Shown: positions 43,119-51,797 of the stretch, one piece after another | Position numbering within the stretch: position 1 is the stretch's first letter | Layout: every line of letters starts with the position of its first letter | Assembly (NCBI RefSeq): GCF_030929495.1 | Contig: NZ_JAVFWN010000006.1 | Span: 248,001-312,000, forward strand | Reading direction: 5' to 3' | Source of the DNA: Nocardioides sp. LHD-245 | GTDB taxonomy: Bacteria > Actinomycetota > Actinomycetes > Propionibacteriales > Nocardioidaceae | Length of the DNA stretch: 64,000 bases | Made by a program: the position numbers and the translations under genes | The notes under the pieces: generated by a model | Told to the model about the DNA's origin: nothing | The model's database searches: none | What the model saw: only the letters and a program-made list of their open reading frames with translations

Positions 43119-43270
43119 GCCGACCCGGCGCAGATTGAACTCTCTAGGTACACCGATCCGGCGCAGATGAAATCTGAGATCACGCCGACCCGGCGCAGTT
43201 GAACAGTTGCTGTTCAAACTGCGCCGGGTCGGCGTCGTTCCGCGTTCACTCCGCGCCGGGTCGGCGTCGT
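43119..43270. repeat. five-copy CCGACCCGGCGCAG element downstream of ccrA
   Basis: Three direct copies, at 43119-43140, 43152-43171 and 43182-43204, each continue into GATTGAAC-, GATGAAA- or TTGAAC-like ends. Two inverted copies follow at 43212-43239 and 43244-43270. Spacing is 31-33 bp throughout. The third and fourth form a long hairpin. Function is unknown; termination, RNA processing or protein binding are possible. Confidence 0.65.
43182..43235 (+). terminator. 25-bp-stem hairpin after ccrA
   Basis: ACGCCGACCCGGCGCAGTTG continuing to GAACAG pairs with the copy at 43210-43235 with one extra A; the loop is TTG. Very stable but without a T-tract, so it may terminate or protect mRNA ends. 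Confidence 0.55.
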
Positions 43271-43403
43271 GGCAACACATCCCGTGCCGGTCCGTCCGAA
43301 CCGGCGAGCCGGGGTGGGCAACGTTGGGCCGATCAGGGATCATGGGCGAGTTCGTTGCACCCACCCCCCATGACCGCACCGAGAGCCAGGGAGGCTCAGT
43401 TCC

Positions 43404-44645
43404 ATGAGCGACGAGGGTCTGTCCATCTTCGACGACGAGCCCACCCCGACCGAGGAGTCCAAGACCGTGACCACCAAGGCCGACGACGAGCCCACCCAGG
43501 TCATCCCGGCGGTGAAGACGGCCGAGACCCCGGCGGCCGCGCCCTGTCCGCCGGCGGCCGCCCGCCAGGTCGCATCCCCGCGCCCCACCGCGGCTCCCGC
43601 TCCCACTGACGCGGCTCCCGGCCGACCGGTCGGCTTCAACGCGCCCGGAGCGGCCGGCGGCCTGCCGACCGTCCGCAAGGGCGGCTACGACCGTGACGCG
43701 GTCGACGCGCAGATCCGCCAGCTCGCCAGCGAGAAGGCGACCCTGGGCGCCAGCCTGACCGAGTCCGAGCAGCGCGTGATCGACCTCGAGAAGGAGGTCG
43801 CCCGGCTCAGGTCCGAGCTCGCCGAGATGGACAACCCGTCGTACGCCGGGCTCGGTGGCCGGGCGAGCGCCATGCTGCGCCTCGCCGAGGAGGAGGCCTC
43901 CGAGATCCGCGCCACGGCCGAGGCCGACGCGGCCGAGGTCCGCGACCAGGCCACCCGTGACGCGAAGGCGATCCGCGCCGAGGCGGCCCGCGAGGCCGAC
44001 GACATGCGCGCGGTCCAGCTGCGGGAGCTGGAGGAGAACCGCACCCGCCTGCTGACCGACGCCGAGCAGGAGCGGGCCCTGGCGAGGAGCGAGGCCGAGG
44101 ACACCCTCGCCGCCGCGCGCCGCGAGTCCGACCAGCTCCGGCTGGCCTCGCAGCAGGAGGCGACCGAGCTGCGCAGCCAGGCCCAGCGGGAGGTCGAGCA
44201 GGCGCGGGCGGCGGTCGACCGCGAGGTCCAGGAGGCCCGCCGGGCCCTGGCCATGGAGAAGGAGCGGCTGGCCCGCGAGGCGACCGAGCACCACAACACG
44301 GCGGTCGCCGAGACCCGCCGCCTGGTCGAGGAGGCCGAGCAGCGCGCCAACGCCGCGGAGGCGCGCGCCGCGGAGGCCAGCAAGCAGTCCACCGCCAACC
44401 GCGCCGCCGCCCAGACCGAGGCCGAGGGTGTGCTCACCCGTGCCCGCCGCGAGGCCGAGCAGGTGATCGCGTCCGCCCGTGCCCAGGCCGAGGCCATCAC
44501 CTCCAGCGGCGACGCCGACCTCCAGCGCGAGATCGCCGCCAAGCGCGCCGAGCTCGACCGGCTGACCAAGCGGCGCGCCTCGATCACCGCCCAGCTCTCC
44601 TCGCTCGCCGACCTCGTCGCCGGCTTCGGCGAGGACGAGAGTTGA
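43404..44645 (+). CDS. DivIVA-like coiled-coil protein
   Basis: A 413-residue protein with a disordered acidic, Pro/Ala-rich N-terminus (1-90), the short GGYDRDAVDAQIRQLASEKA segment that resembles the DivIVA N-terminal motif, and a continuous coiled coil from about 100 to 390 made of repeated A/E/R-rich heptads (RREAEQVIASARAQAEAI). Actinobacterial proteins of this design help polar growth or cytoskeletal scaffolding. Its stop overlaps the start of the AI-2E transporter. Confidence 0.65.
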   Translation: MSDEGLSIFDDEPTPTEESKTVTTKADDEPTQVIPAVKTAETPAAAPCPPAAARQVASPRPTAAPAPTDAAPGRPVGFNAPGAAGGLPTVRKGGYDRDAVDAQIRQLASEKATLGASLTESEQRVIDLEKEVARLRSELAEMDNPSYAGLGGRASAMLRLAEEEASEIRATAEADAAEVRDQATRDAKAIRAEAAREADDMRAVQLRELEENRTRLLTDAEQERALARSEAEDTLAAARRESDQLRLASQQEATELRSQAQREVEQARAAVDREVQEARRALAMEKERLAREATEHHNTAVAETRRLVEEAEQRANAAEARAAEASKQSTANRAAAQTEAEGVLTRARREAEQVIASARAQAEAITSSGDADLQREIAAKRAELDRLTKRRASITAQLSSLADLVAGFGEDES

Positions 44646-45793
44646 GCGGGTCCGGCACGGGGACCGGAGGCACCGATGGGGTGAGCGAGCACGCCGGGAT
44701 CGATCCGGCTGCCGCTGCGCCCGCACCCGCCACCGCCTCGCCGTACGGCGAGCCCGGCAAGCCGTTCAGTCGCCGCTCACCGTTCTTCGTCGGCTTCGTC
44801 GGTGCGCTGGGCGCGCTGACCGCCTTCTGGCTGTTCCAGGCGGTACTCGGCATCGGCTCGACCCTGATGCTGATCGTGGTCGCCTTCTTCCTCGCCGCGG
44901 GCCTGAACCCGGCGGTCGAGTTCCTGGAGCGCCGCGGCCTGCGCCGATCGTTCGCGGTCGTGGCCGTCATCGTGATCGCGCTGGCCGCGGTCGGCCTGTT
45001 CCTCGTCGCGATCGTCCCGGTCATCACCGACCAGATCACCGCGTTGAGCAAGAACGTTCCGGTGTGGCTCGACGAGTTGGAGCGCAACAAGAAGATCCAG
45101 GACCTCAACGAGGAGTACGGCGTCCTCGACAAGATCACCGACTTCGTCACCGACGGGGACTTCATCTCCACCCTGTTCGGCGGGGCGCTCGGCGTCGGCC
45201 TCAAGGTGCTCGGAGCGCTGTTCAACGCCTTCGTGATCTTCGTGCTCACGCTCTACTTCCTCGCGTCGCTGAAGACGAGCACCCGCGCGGTGTACCAGCT
45301 CGCTCCCGCCTCGCGCCGGGAGCGCTTCTCCTCCCTCGGCGACAAGGTGATCGCCAATATCGGCGGCTACGTCTCCGGGGCCTTCCTGGTCGCGCTCTGC
45401 GCGGGCGCGTGCTCGTTGGTGTTCCTCTACTTCACCGAGGTGCGCGAGTACGCCGTCGCGCTGGCCTTCGTCATCGCGCTGCTGGACGTGATCCCGATGA
45501 TCGGCGCGACGATCGGGGCCGTGCTCGTCTCGGCGATCGCGTTCGCGACCGATGTCAAGACCGGCATCGCATGCGTCGTCTTCTTCGTCATCTACCAGCA
45601 GTTCGAGAATTACGTCGTCTACCCGCGAGTGATGAGCAAGTCGGTCGACCTGCCGGGCGCGGTGATCGTGATCGCCGCGCTCATCGGCGCCGGGCTGCTC
45701 GGCGTGGTCGGCGCGTTGCTGGCGATCCCCACCGCTGCCGCGGTCCTGTTGGTCTTCAGGGAGGTCGTGGTCCGCCGCCAGGACCTACGCTGA
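44642..45793 (+). CDS. AI-2E family transporter
   Basis: A 383-residue membrane protein of the AI-2E exporter/YdiK-PerM family with about eight helices. Visible segments include VVAFFLAAGLNPAVEFLERRG, FVIFVLTLYFLASLKTSTRA, AFVIALLDVIPMIGATIGAVL and GLLGVVGALLAIPTAAAVLLV; the DVIPMIG motif is typical. Family members export small solutes or take part in Na+/H+ exchange; the name does not prove AI-2 transport. TTG start overlapping the upstream stop; a GTG 39 bases on is an alternative. Confidence 0.8.
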   Translation: MSGSGTGTGGTDGVSEHAGIDPAAAAPAPATASPYGEPGKPFSRRSPFFVGFVGALGALTAFWLFQAVLGIGSTLMLIVVAFFLAAGLNPAVEFLERRGLRRSFAVVAVIVIALAAVGLFLVAIVPVITDQITALSKNVPVWLDELERNKKIQDLNEEYGVLDKITDFVTDGDFISTLFGGALGVGLKVLGALFNAFVIFVLTLYFLASLKTSTRAVYQLAPASRRERFSSLGDKVIANIGGYVSGAFLVALCAGACSLVFLYFTEVREYAVALAFVIALLDVIPMIGATIGAVLVSAIAFATDVKTGIACVVFFVIYQQFENYVVYPRVMSKSVDLPGAVIVIAALIGAGLLGVVGALLAIPTAAAVLLVFREVVVRRQDLR

Positions 45794-45810
45794 CGGCTCC
45801 CCGAGCGCAA

Positions 45811-45852
45811 CGTCATACGTTCTGTGGGCTGGAGCCCACGGGGCGAATGACG
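45811..45852. terminator. bidirectional hairpin between convergent genes
   Basis: GTGGGCT-GG-AGCCCAC (45824-45839) lies inside outer arms CGTCAT and ATGACG (45811-45816, 45847-45852). It sits in the 79-bp gap between two converging genes. Confidence 0.55.
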
Positions 45853-45872
45853 CTACGCCGGGGAACCCGCCA

Positions 45873-46835
45873 TCAGACGAGGACCGGCTCCTCCGGCTCG
45901 ACGAGTACGCCGCGCTCGCCCAGCTTGACGCCGATCACGCCGGCCAGGATCAGCGCCCCGCCGAGGAACTGGACGGCGCCCGGCAGCTGGTCGAGCAGCA
46001 GCCAGGCCCACACCACGGCGGCGACGACCTCGCTCAGCGCGACGAAGGACGCCAACCGCGAGCCGAGCCGGCGGCTGGCGGCGATCCCGGTCGAGTAGGC
46101 CAGCGCCGCCGTGACCAGGCCGAGGAGCAGCAGCGCCACCCACGGCCCGACCTCGACGCCGGCGTACGCGATCTGCTCGGCGGTCGCCTCCATCGGCATC
46201 AGCCCGACGAGTCCCAGCAGGCCGAGCATGAGCCCGCCGACCGCCAGGCCACCCGCGGCCAGCGTGAGCGGCGGGATCCCGCTGCGCTCGTCGGCGGAGA
46301 TGACGAAGTACGCCGCCGCGCCCACCATGGCGCCGAGCGCCCAGGCGGCACCGCGGAGGTCGACGTCGGCACCGGCGAACAGGTCGAGCACGAGGACCAG
46401 GCCGAGCGCGGCGACCACGGCACCGGCGACGGTGAGCCGGCCGGGGCGCTGGCCGTGGACCAGCCACATCCACCCGACGACGGCGGCGGGAGCGGTGTAC
46501 TCGATGAGGAGGGCCGGCCCGACCTCCAGGGTGCGCACCGCCGAGAAGTAGCAGAACTGGGCGCCGGCGACGGCGAGGCCGCCGTACACGAACATGGTCG
46601 GCGCCGCCCGCCGCAGCACACCCCAACGGCCGCGCAGCGCGAGCAGGCCGAAGGGCAGGACGACGAGGGCGCCGATCGCGATCCGGATCAGCACGACGCT
46701 GCCGGCTGTCCAGCCGCTGTCGAGCAGCGGACGGGCCAGCGAACCCGACAGACCGAAGGCGACGGCCGACGTGAGCGCGAGGGCGAGCCCGGTGGTCGTC
46801 GCGTCGCGACCGGTGTCACGAGTCAACGTCGTCAT
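45873..46835 (-). CDS. EamA/DMT-family exporter
   Basis: A 320-residue protein with ten membrane helices in two EamA repeats (first about 15-150, second about 165-305): SAVAFGLSGSLARPLLDSGW and ALIEYTAPAAVVGWMWLV-type segments, then SEVVAAVVWAWLLLDQLPG. Members export amino acids or other metabolites. The divergent CGNR regulator and a palindrome over the start codon suggest local control. Confidence 0.85.
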   Translation of the reverse strand: MTTLTRDTGRDATTTGLALALTSAVAFGLSGSLARPLLDSGWTAGSVVLIRIAIGALVVLPFGLLALRGRWGVLRRAAPTMFVYGGLAVAGAQFCYFSAVRTLEVGPALLIEYTAPAAVVGWMWLVHGQRPGRLTVAGAVVAALGLVLVLDLFAGADVDLRGAAWALGAMVGAAAYFVISADERSGIPPLTLAAGGLAVGGLMLGLLGLVGLMPMEATAEQIAYAGVEVGPWVALLLLGLVTAALAYSTGIAASRRLGSRLASFVALSEVVAAVVWAWLLLDQLPGAVQFLGGALILAGVIGVKLGERGVLVEPEEPVLV

Positions 46836-46845
46836 GACTCATGAC
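46831..46845. promoter_or_regulatory. GTCATGACTCATGAC operator
   Basis: A perfect 15-bp palindrome (7-1-7) covering the start codon of the EamA gene, 30 bp from the divergent CGNR gene. Probably bound by that regulator. Another TGTCACGAGTCA-like word lies just inside the EamA gene. Confidence 0.55.
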
Positions 46846-46874
46846 ACTAGGGCCGACTGCGGTAATCTGTCAAT

Positions 46875-47414
46875 GTGGTCTTCGCCCATGACACCTCGCT
46901 GTCCCTCCAGGCCGCGGTCGCTCTCGTCAACAGCAGCCTCGAGCCGGTGACGATCAGCACGCCCGACGAGCTCGACACCTTCTTCACCGACTTCGGCTAC
47001 ACCGGCCGTCACGACCGCGACCAGGCCGAGGTGGACGCCACTCTCGCCATCGCGCCGCGGCTGCGCGAGCTGCTCACCGCCGACCGCGACGACGCGGCCG
47101 ACATCGTGAACGCGATGCTGCGCGACGCCTCCGCGCTCCCCCAGCTGCGCCGGCACGACGGCCACGACTGGCATCTGCACGCCATCGACAACGACGCCTC
47201 ACTGGCGGAGCGGATCCTGGTCGAGACCGCGATGGCGATGATCGACCTGATCCGGGCCGACGAGATGTCCCGGCTGTCGGTGTGCGCCGACGACACCTGC
47301 GAGGGCATCGTCCTCGACCTCTCGCGCAACCGGTCCCGGCGGTTCTGCTCGGTCACCTGCGGCAACCGCAATGCCGTCGCCGCCTACCGCGCCCGGCAGG
47401 CCGAGGAGGGCTGA
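46875..47414 (+). CDS. CGNR zinc-finger regulator (ABATE domain)
   Basis: A 179-residue regulator: N-terminal ABATE-type stress domain (about 1-130) and a C-terminal CGNR finger, CADDTCEG...RFCSVTCGNRNAVAAYRAR, which binds DNA. TAATCT lies six bases before the GTG, so the message is probably leaderless. Divergent from the EamA exporter, its likely target. Confidence 0.85.
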   Translation: MVFAHDTSLSLQAAVALVNSSLEPVTISTPDELDTFFTDFGYTGRHDRDQAEVDATLAIAPRLRELLTADRDDAADIVNAMLRDASALPQLRRHDGHDWHLHAIDNDASLAERILVETAMAMIDLIRADEMSRLSVCADDTCEGIVLDLSRNRSRRFCSVTCGNRNAVAAYRARQAEEG

Positions 47415-47435
47415 CCCCGCCGCCCGCGGGGCCGC

Positions 47436-49031
47436 TCACTCCCCCGGGATCGTCGCGGGGTCCAGCTCGAGGGCGAGGACGACAGGCCCCGCGGGGAGCG
47501 GATCGAGGGTGTCGAGGACCTTCCTCAGCTCGGCGGCTGAGCGGACGGTGTGCCCCTGGGCGCCGTACCCGCGGGCGACGTCCGCGAAGTCCGGCCATGC
47601 CATCCGGGCATGGTCCGGATCGCGGCCGGCGCCGCGCAGGTGGTGGAACTCCATGCCGTAGGCCGCGTCGTTCGCGATGAGGACGAGCAGAGGCAACCGC
47701 TCGCGGACCGCGGTCGCCAGCTCGCTCAGTCCCATCATCGCGCCCCCGTCGCCGGCCACGACGAGGGTGAGTCGGTCGCGATGCGCCAGCGAGACGCCCA
47801 TGCCCGTCGCGATCCCCAGGCCGATGGACGCGAAGTTCAGCGTGTGGACGAAGTCCCCCGCCGCGGCCACGTTCAGCTCGCGCCAGGCCGTGTAGACGAA
47901 CCGGCCCGTGTCGGAGACCACCAGGCGATCGGCGGGCAGCGCGTCGTCCACGAGTCGCAGGGCAGCGGCCAGCTCGAGGCCGCAGTCCTCCCCGCCGCCC
48001 GCCCCGCGAGCGACAGGGACGGGCGGGGCCTGCGCACCCGGCCAGTACGGCGCGGCCGGACCCGACTCGGCCAGCAGCGCGCACATCCGGCCGGCGGTGA
48101 TCCCCGCGTCCCCGACGAGGGCGGCGGCCGGCGTGCCGTAGCGACCGATGGCGTCGGGATCCGAGTCGATCTGGACCACGGCTCCGCGCGATCCGACCAG
48201 GCCGTCGGCGGTCGTGAACCGGTTCAGGCTGGCACCGAACGCGACGACGCAGTCGGACTCGGCGAGCACCCGCAGCGCCTCGCTCCGGCCCACGGTGCCG
48301 CAGACCCCGAGGTCGCCGTGCTCTCCGGCGAACATGCCCTTCGCGAGCAGCGTCGTCGCCACCGGCGCGCCGAGCTGACCGGCCAGCGACAGGAGCTCCT
48401 CGCGCGCACCGCCCGCTCCGCGACCGGCCAGTACGACGGGTCGCCGCGCCGACGCGACGATGCCGAGCGCCGCGTCGAGCGAGGCGTCGTCCGGCAGCAG
48501 TGCCGGACGGTCGCCTGAGACGGCGGCCACCGACTCGCCACACGGCGCGGTCGCGAGGTCGAGCGGGATGTCGAAGACCACCGGCCGCGAGCGCTCCTCG
48601 GCGTGCCGCATCGCCCGCGCCAGCTGCCCGACGGCGTCGTCCGGGTGCGTCACCCGGACGTACGCCGCCCCCGTCAGCCGTGCGGCCGCCGCCAGGTCGA
48701 AGCGCTGCAGGTGGTGCGGCACCGACGGCGTGTCCCCGGTCAGGAGCAGCAGCGGTGACCGCGCCCGCACCGCCTCGGTCAGGGCCGTGAGCGTGTTGGT
48801 GAACCCGGGCCCGTGCGTCACCGACGCCGCGCCGAGGCCGGCCGTCGTCCGCGCCATCCCGTCCGCCGCGCTCACGGCGCCCGACTCCGCCACCGTGGGG
48901 ACGAACCTGCCCCCGTGCTCGATGAAGGCGACGACATGGGGAAGGTTGCCGTCGCCCATGAGACCGGTGATCGTCTCCACGCCGGAGGCGAGGAGCGTTC
49001 GAGCGACAGCGGTCGAGACGTCGTGGGTCAC
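47436..49031 (-). CDS. thiamine-diphosphate-dependent 2-oxoacid-type enzyme
   Basis: A 531-residue member of the acetolactate synthase/benzoylformate decarboxylase superfamily. Catalytic Glu49 lies in TVAESGAVSAADGMA; the ThDP/Mg motif is GDGGAMMGLSELATAV with IANDAAYGM as its end. No FAD-specific acetolactate synthase features stand out, so a decarboxylase or lyase acting on a 2-oxoacid is more likely than branched-chain synthesis. Last gene of the minus-strand operon, overlapping the binding-protein gene. Confidence 0.75.
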   Translation of the reverse strand: MTHDVSTAVARTLLASGVETITGLMGDGNLPHVVAFIEHGGRFVPTVAESGAVSAADGMARTTAGLGAASVTHGPGFTNTLTALTEAVRARSPLLLLTGDTPSVPHHLQRFDLAAAARLTGAAYVRVTHPDDAVGQLARAMRHAEERSRPVVFDIPLDLATAPCGESVAAVSGDRPALLPDDASLDAALGIVASARRPVVLAGRGAGGAREELLSLAGQLGAPVATTLLAKGMFAGEHGDLGVCGTVGRSEALRVLAESDCVVAFGASLNRFTTADGLVGSRGAVVQIDSDPDAIGRYGTPAAALVGDAGITAGRMCALLAESGPAAPYWPGAQAPPVPVARGAGGGEDCGLELAAALRLVDDALPADRLVVSDTGRFVYTAWRELNVAAAGDFVHTLNFASIGLGIATGMGVSLAHRDRLTLVVAGDGGAMMGLSELATAVRERLPLLVLIANDAAYGMEFHHLRGAGRDPDHARMAWPDFADVARGYGAQGHTVRSAAELRKVLDTLDPLPAGPVVLALELDPATIPGE

Positions 49032-50110
49032 TTCGAGGTCCCCGCGGCGCTCACGTCCTCGGCGGTGAAGTCGTTGTACGCCGACACCAGCGAGTTGTCG
49101 ACGTAGTCGGCCACGGGCAGTGCCTCGGGGATCAGGTCGTACTTCGCGAGGAAGGCGGCCGTGGCCTCGGCACGGTCCTCCGGCGTGTAGCCGTAGTCCT
49201 CTTGACCGGCGTTCGCCGGGTCGTACTGCGCGATCGTCGCCTTGAGGATCTCCAGGTCACGCGCCCGTCCCGCGTCGTCCGACTTGGCGTTGGGGAACTC
49301 CGCGTAGAACATGTCCAGCGCCTTCTCCGGGTTCTGCTTCGCCCACTCCTGGGCGACAGCGCCGGCCCGGCCGAGCTTCTCGAGCGCGTCGGACTTCTCC
49401 TTGATCGCGTCCGTGCTGGCGTACTCGACGAAGTCGAGCAGCATCCCGGCCTCGCTGAAGACGTCGTCCATCACCCGCAGGTCGGTGCCGCTGAGCTCGA
49501 TCGCCTGGTACGCCGCGTCCCACAGGTAGAGCCCGTCCACCTTGCCGGAGCTGAGCGCGTTCGCGGCCTGGGCTCCGATGCCCACCGCCACGAACTCGAC
49601 GTCGTCCCCGACACCGGCCTCCTCGGCCATCGCCTTCGCCTCCGGCAGACGCGAGGAGGACAGCGAGGCGACGCCGACGGTCTTGCCGGCGAGGTCCTCG
49701 GGCGACTGGATCGCGCTGTCCTCGAGGACGGCGAGCCCGGAGCCGTACTCCGGGATCAGGTTGTAGACGATCTTGATGTCGACGCCCTTGTTGATCGCGG
49801 CCATCACCGACGACGGGTTGCCCTGACCGAGGTCCGCCTTGCCCGCCTGGACCAGCTGGACCGCGACCGAGGAGCCCGAGGTCGGCATGTAGCTGACGTC
49901 GATGCCGTAGTCGTCGAACAGTCCGAGCTGCTTGGGCACCGCGTAGAGGATCGCCTCCTCCCCCGGGTACGGCGCCTCGTGGCCCATCGCCACGGTGATG
50001 GAGTCCTTGTCGTCGCCCGGGCCTCCCGAGCACCCGGTCGCCGCCAGGACCAGTCCCAGCACGACGGCGGACGCTGCCAGCGCCCGGTTCTTCCTAGTGC
50101 GCACGCGCAT
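49028..50110 (-). CDS. ABC transporter substrate-binding lipoprotein (NitT/TauT type)
   Basis: A 360-residue lipoprotein: basic start, hydrophobic stretch and lipobox LAATGC (Cys27). The mature part is an SsuA/ThiY-like binding protein (EEAILYAVPKQLGLFDDYGID, GKADLGQGNPSSVMAAINKG). It delivers an anionic or aromatic solute to the adjacent permease and ATPase. Substrate cannot be read; neighbours suggest an organic acid. Confidence 0.8.
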   Translation of the reverse strand: MRVRTRKNRALAASAVVLGLVLAATGCSGGPGDDKDSITVAMGHEAPYPGEEAILYAVPKQLGLFDDYGIDVSYMPTSGSSVAVQLVQAGKADLGQGNPSSVMAAINKGVDIKIVYNLIPEYGSGLAVLEDSAIQSPEDLAGKTVGVASLSSSRLPEAKAMAEEAGVGDDVEFVAVGIGAQAANALSSGKVDGLYLWDAAYQAIELSGTDLRVMDDVFSEAGMLLDFVEYASTDAIKEKSDALEKLGRAGAVAQEWAKQNPEKALDMFYAEFPNAKSDDAGRARDLEILKATIAQYDPANAGQEDYGYTPEDRAEATAAFLAKYDLIPEALPVADYVDNSLVSAYNDFTAEDVSAAGTSK

Positions 50111-50140
50111 GAGCTTGAGCTCCTTCGAGGGTGGTGCGGC

Positions 50141-50983
50141 TCAGACGCCGCTGGAGGTGGAGCTGACCTTGGTCCAGAAGACGACCCGCCGTTGGACGAG
50201 GACCAGGATCAGGTGGAGCAGGTAGCCGATCAGGGACAGCAGCACCAGCACCGCGAACGAGCCGGAGATGTCCAGGACCGCGTTGAAGGTGAGGATCTGG
50301 TTGCCGAGCCCCGCCCGCGCGCCCATGAACTCGCCCACGACCGCACCGAGCAGCGACAAGACGATGGCGGCGTCGAGACCGGCGAAGATGTACGGCAGCG
50401 CCGAGGGCAGCTTCACCCTCCGGAACGTCTCGACCCGTCCCGCTCCCATCGCCCGGATCATGTCGACGCGCTGCTGCTCGGTGTTCTGCAGGCCTTCGAT
50501 CGTGTTGACGATGATGGGGAAGAACGCGACCGTCACCGCGACGATGACCTTGCTGGTCATCCCGAAGCCGAACCAGATCACCAGCAGTGGAGCCAGTGCG
50601 ATCTTCGGGACCGTCTGGAAGGCGACGATGTAGGGATAGATGGCGCGCCGGATCCAGCGCACCTCCGAGACGAGGGCACCGAGGCCGACGCCGAGCACGG
50701 CGGCGATCAGGAAGCCCAGCACCGTCTCGGTCAGCGTGTAGCGCAGGTTCGCCAGGAAGGTCCCGTGGACCAGGCCGTCGTACAGGCTCTGCGCGATCAT
50801 CGACGGCGGCGGCAGGACGATCTCGGAGACGTCCCAGATCCGGACGATCGCCTCCCACGCGCCGACCACCACGACGAACGTGGCGATCACGGCCAGCCAG
50901 TCGGCCGGGACGATGCGGCGCGGGGTCGAGCGGCGCCCGGTGGCGGTCCCGCGACCGGCCCTCACGGCGATATTGACGGACAT
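50141..50983 (-). CDS. ABC transporter permease (NitT/TauT type)
   Basis: A 280-residue permease with about six helices. The EAA loop reads RAMGAGRVETFRRVKLPSALP; SKVIVAVTVAFFPIIVNTIEG and the C-terminal LLSLIGYLLHLILVLVQRR are typical of SsuC/TauC relatives. Starts in TGATG overlap with the ATPase gene. Confidence 0.85.
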   Translation of the reverse strand: MSVNIAVRAGRGTATGRRSTPRRIVPADWLAVIATFVVVVGAWEAIVRIWDVSEIVLPPPSMIAQSLYDGLVHGTFLANLRYTLTETVLGFLIAAVLGVGLGALVSEVRWIRRAIYPYIVAFQTVPKIALAPLLVIWFGFGMTSKVIVAVTVAFFPIIVNTIEGLQNTEQQRVDMIRAMGAGRVETFRRVKLPSALPYIFAGLDAAIVLSLLGAVVGEFMGARAGLGNQILTFNAVLDISGSFAVLVLLSLIGYLLHLILVLVQRRVVFWTKVSSTSSGV

Positions 50984-51792
50984 CAGTCGATCCCTCCTCG
51001 GGCGTTGAGCAGGCCGCGGATCTGCGTGGCCGTCTGCTGGAACCTCGGGTCCCCGGTCGCGTCGAGCCGGCGGGGCCGCTCGATGTCGACGGAGAAGTCG
51101 GCGACGATCCGGCCCGGACGCTCGGACATGACCAGGACGCGGTCGCTGAGGTAGACCGCCTCGGGGATCGAGTGCGTGATGAAGAAGACCGTCTTGCGCT
51201 CCTCGGACCAGATCCGCTGCAGGTCGTCGTTCATCTGCTCGCGGGTCAGCGCGTCGAGTGCGCCGAACGGCTCGTCCATCAGCAGGATCCGGGGGTTCGG
51301 TACGAGCGCTCGCACGATGCCCGCCCGCTGCTGCATGCCACCGGACAGCTCCGAGGGATACCTCTTCTCGAACCCGTCCAGACCGACCATCCGGAGCAGG
51401 TCCATGGCTCGGTCGCGGTGCTGCGCGACGTTGCGCTTCTGCACGCGGATCGGCAGCAGGACGTTGTCCAGGATGGTCAGCCAAGGCAACAGCACCGGCT
51501 GCTGGAACACGACGCCCACGTCGGGCGAGGGTCCGCTCAGGTCCCGGCCCCCGAGACGGACCTCGCCCTCGCTCTGGCGCAGCAGGCCGGCCAGGATCTT
51601 GAGCAGGGTGCTCTTCCCGCAGCCCGAGGGCCCGACCAGCGACACGAAGGTGCCGTCGGCGATCTCGAGGTCGATCGGCAGCAGCGCCTGGACGGGCGTG
51701 CCGGTGGCCGTCGGATAGGCCAGCGTCACCTGCTCGATCGTGATCAGACTGTCCGTGGTCGTGGGTTCCGACAACACGTCGGTGTTCGACAT
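50983..51792 (-). CDS. ABC transporter ATP-binding protein (NitT/TauT type)
   Basis: A 269-residue ATPase: Walker A GPSGCGKST at 54-62, signature LSGGMQQR, Walker B ILLMDEPFGALD, and H-loop ITHS. Powers the importer with the permease and lipoprotein. The ATG giving SNTDVL was chosen (11 bases after GGAGGAG); a GTG nine bases upstream overlaps the previous stop and is the alternative. Confidence 0.88.
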   Translation of the reverse strand: MSNTDVLSEPTTTDSLITIEQVTLAYPTATGTPVQALLPIDLEIADGTFVSLVGPSGCGKSTLLKILAGLLRQSEGEVRLGGRDLSGPSPDVGVVFQQPVLLPWLTILDNVLLPIRVQKRNVAQHRDRAMDLLRMVGLDGFEKRYPSELSGGMQQRAGIVRALVPNPRILLMDEPFGALDALTREQMNDDLQRIWSEERKTVFFITHSIPEAVYLSDRVLVMSERPGRIVADFSVDIERPRRLDATGDPRFQQTATQIRGLLNARGGID

Positions 51793-51797
51793 CGTGC

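Noticed and set aside
49202..51154. 650-codon plus-strand frame across the ABC transporter genes
   Set aside because: Antisense to lipoprotein and permease genes with full motifs; its own product is low-complexity.
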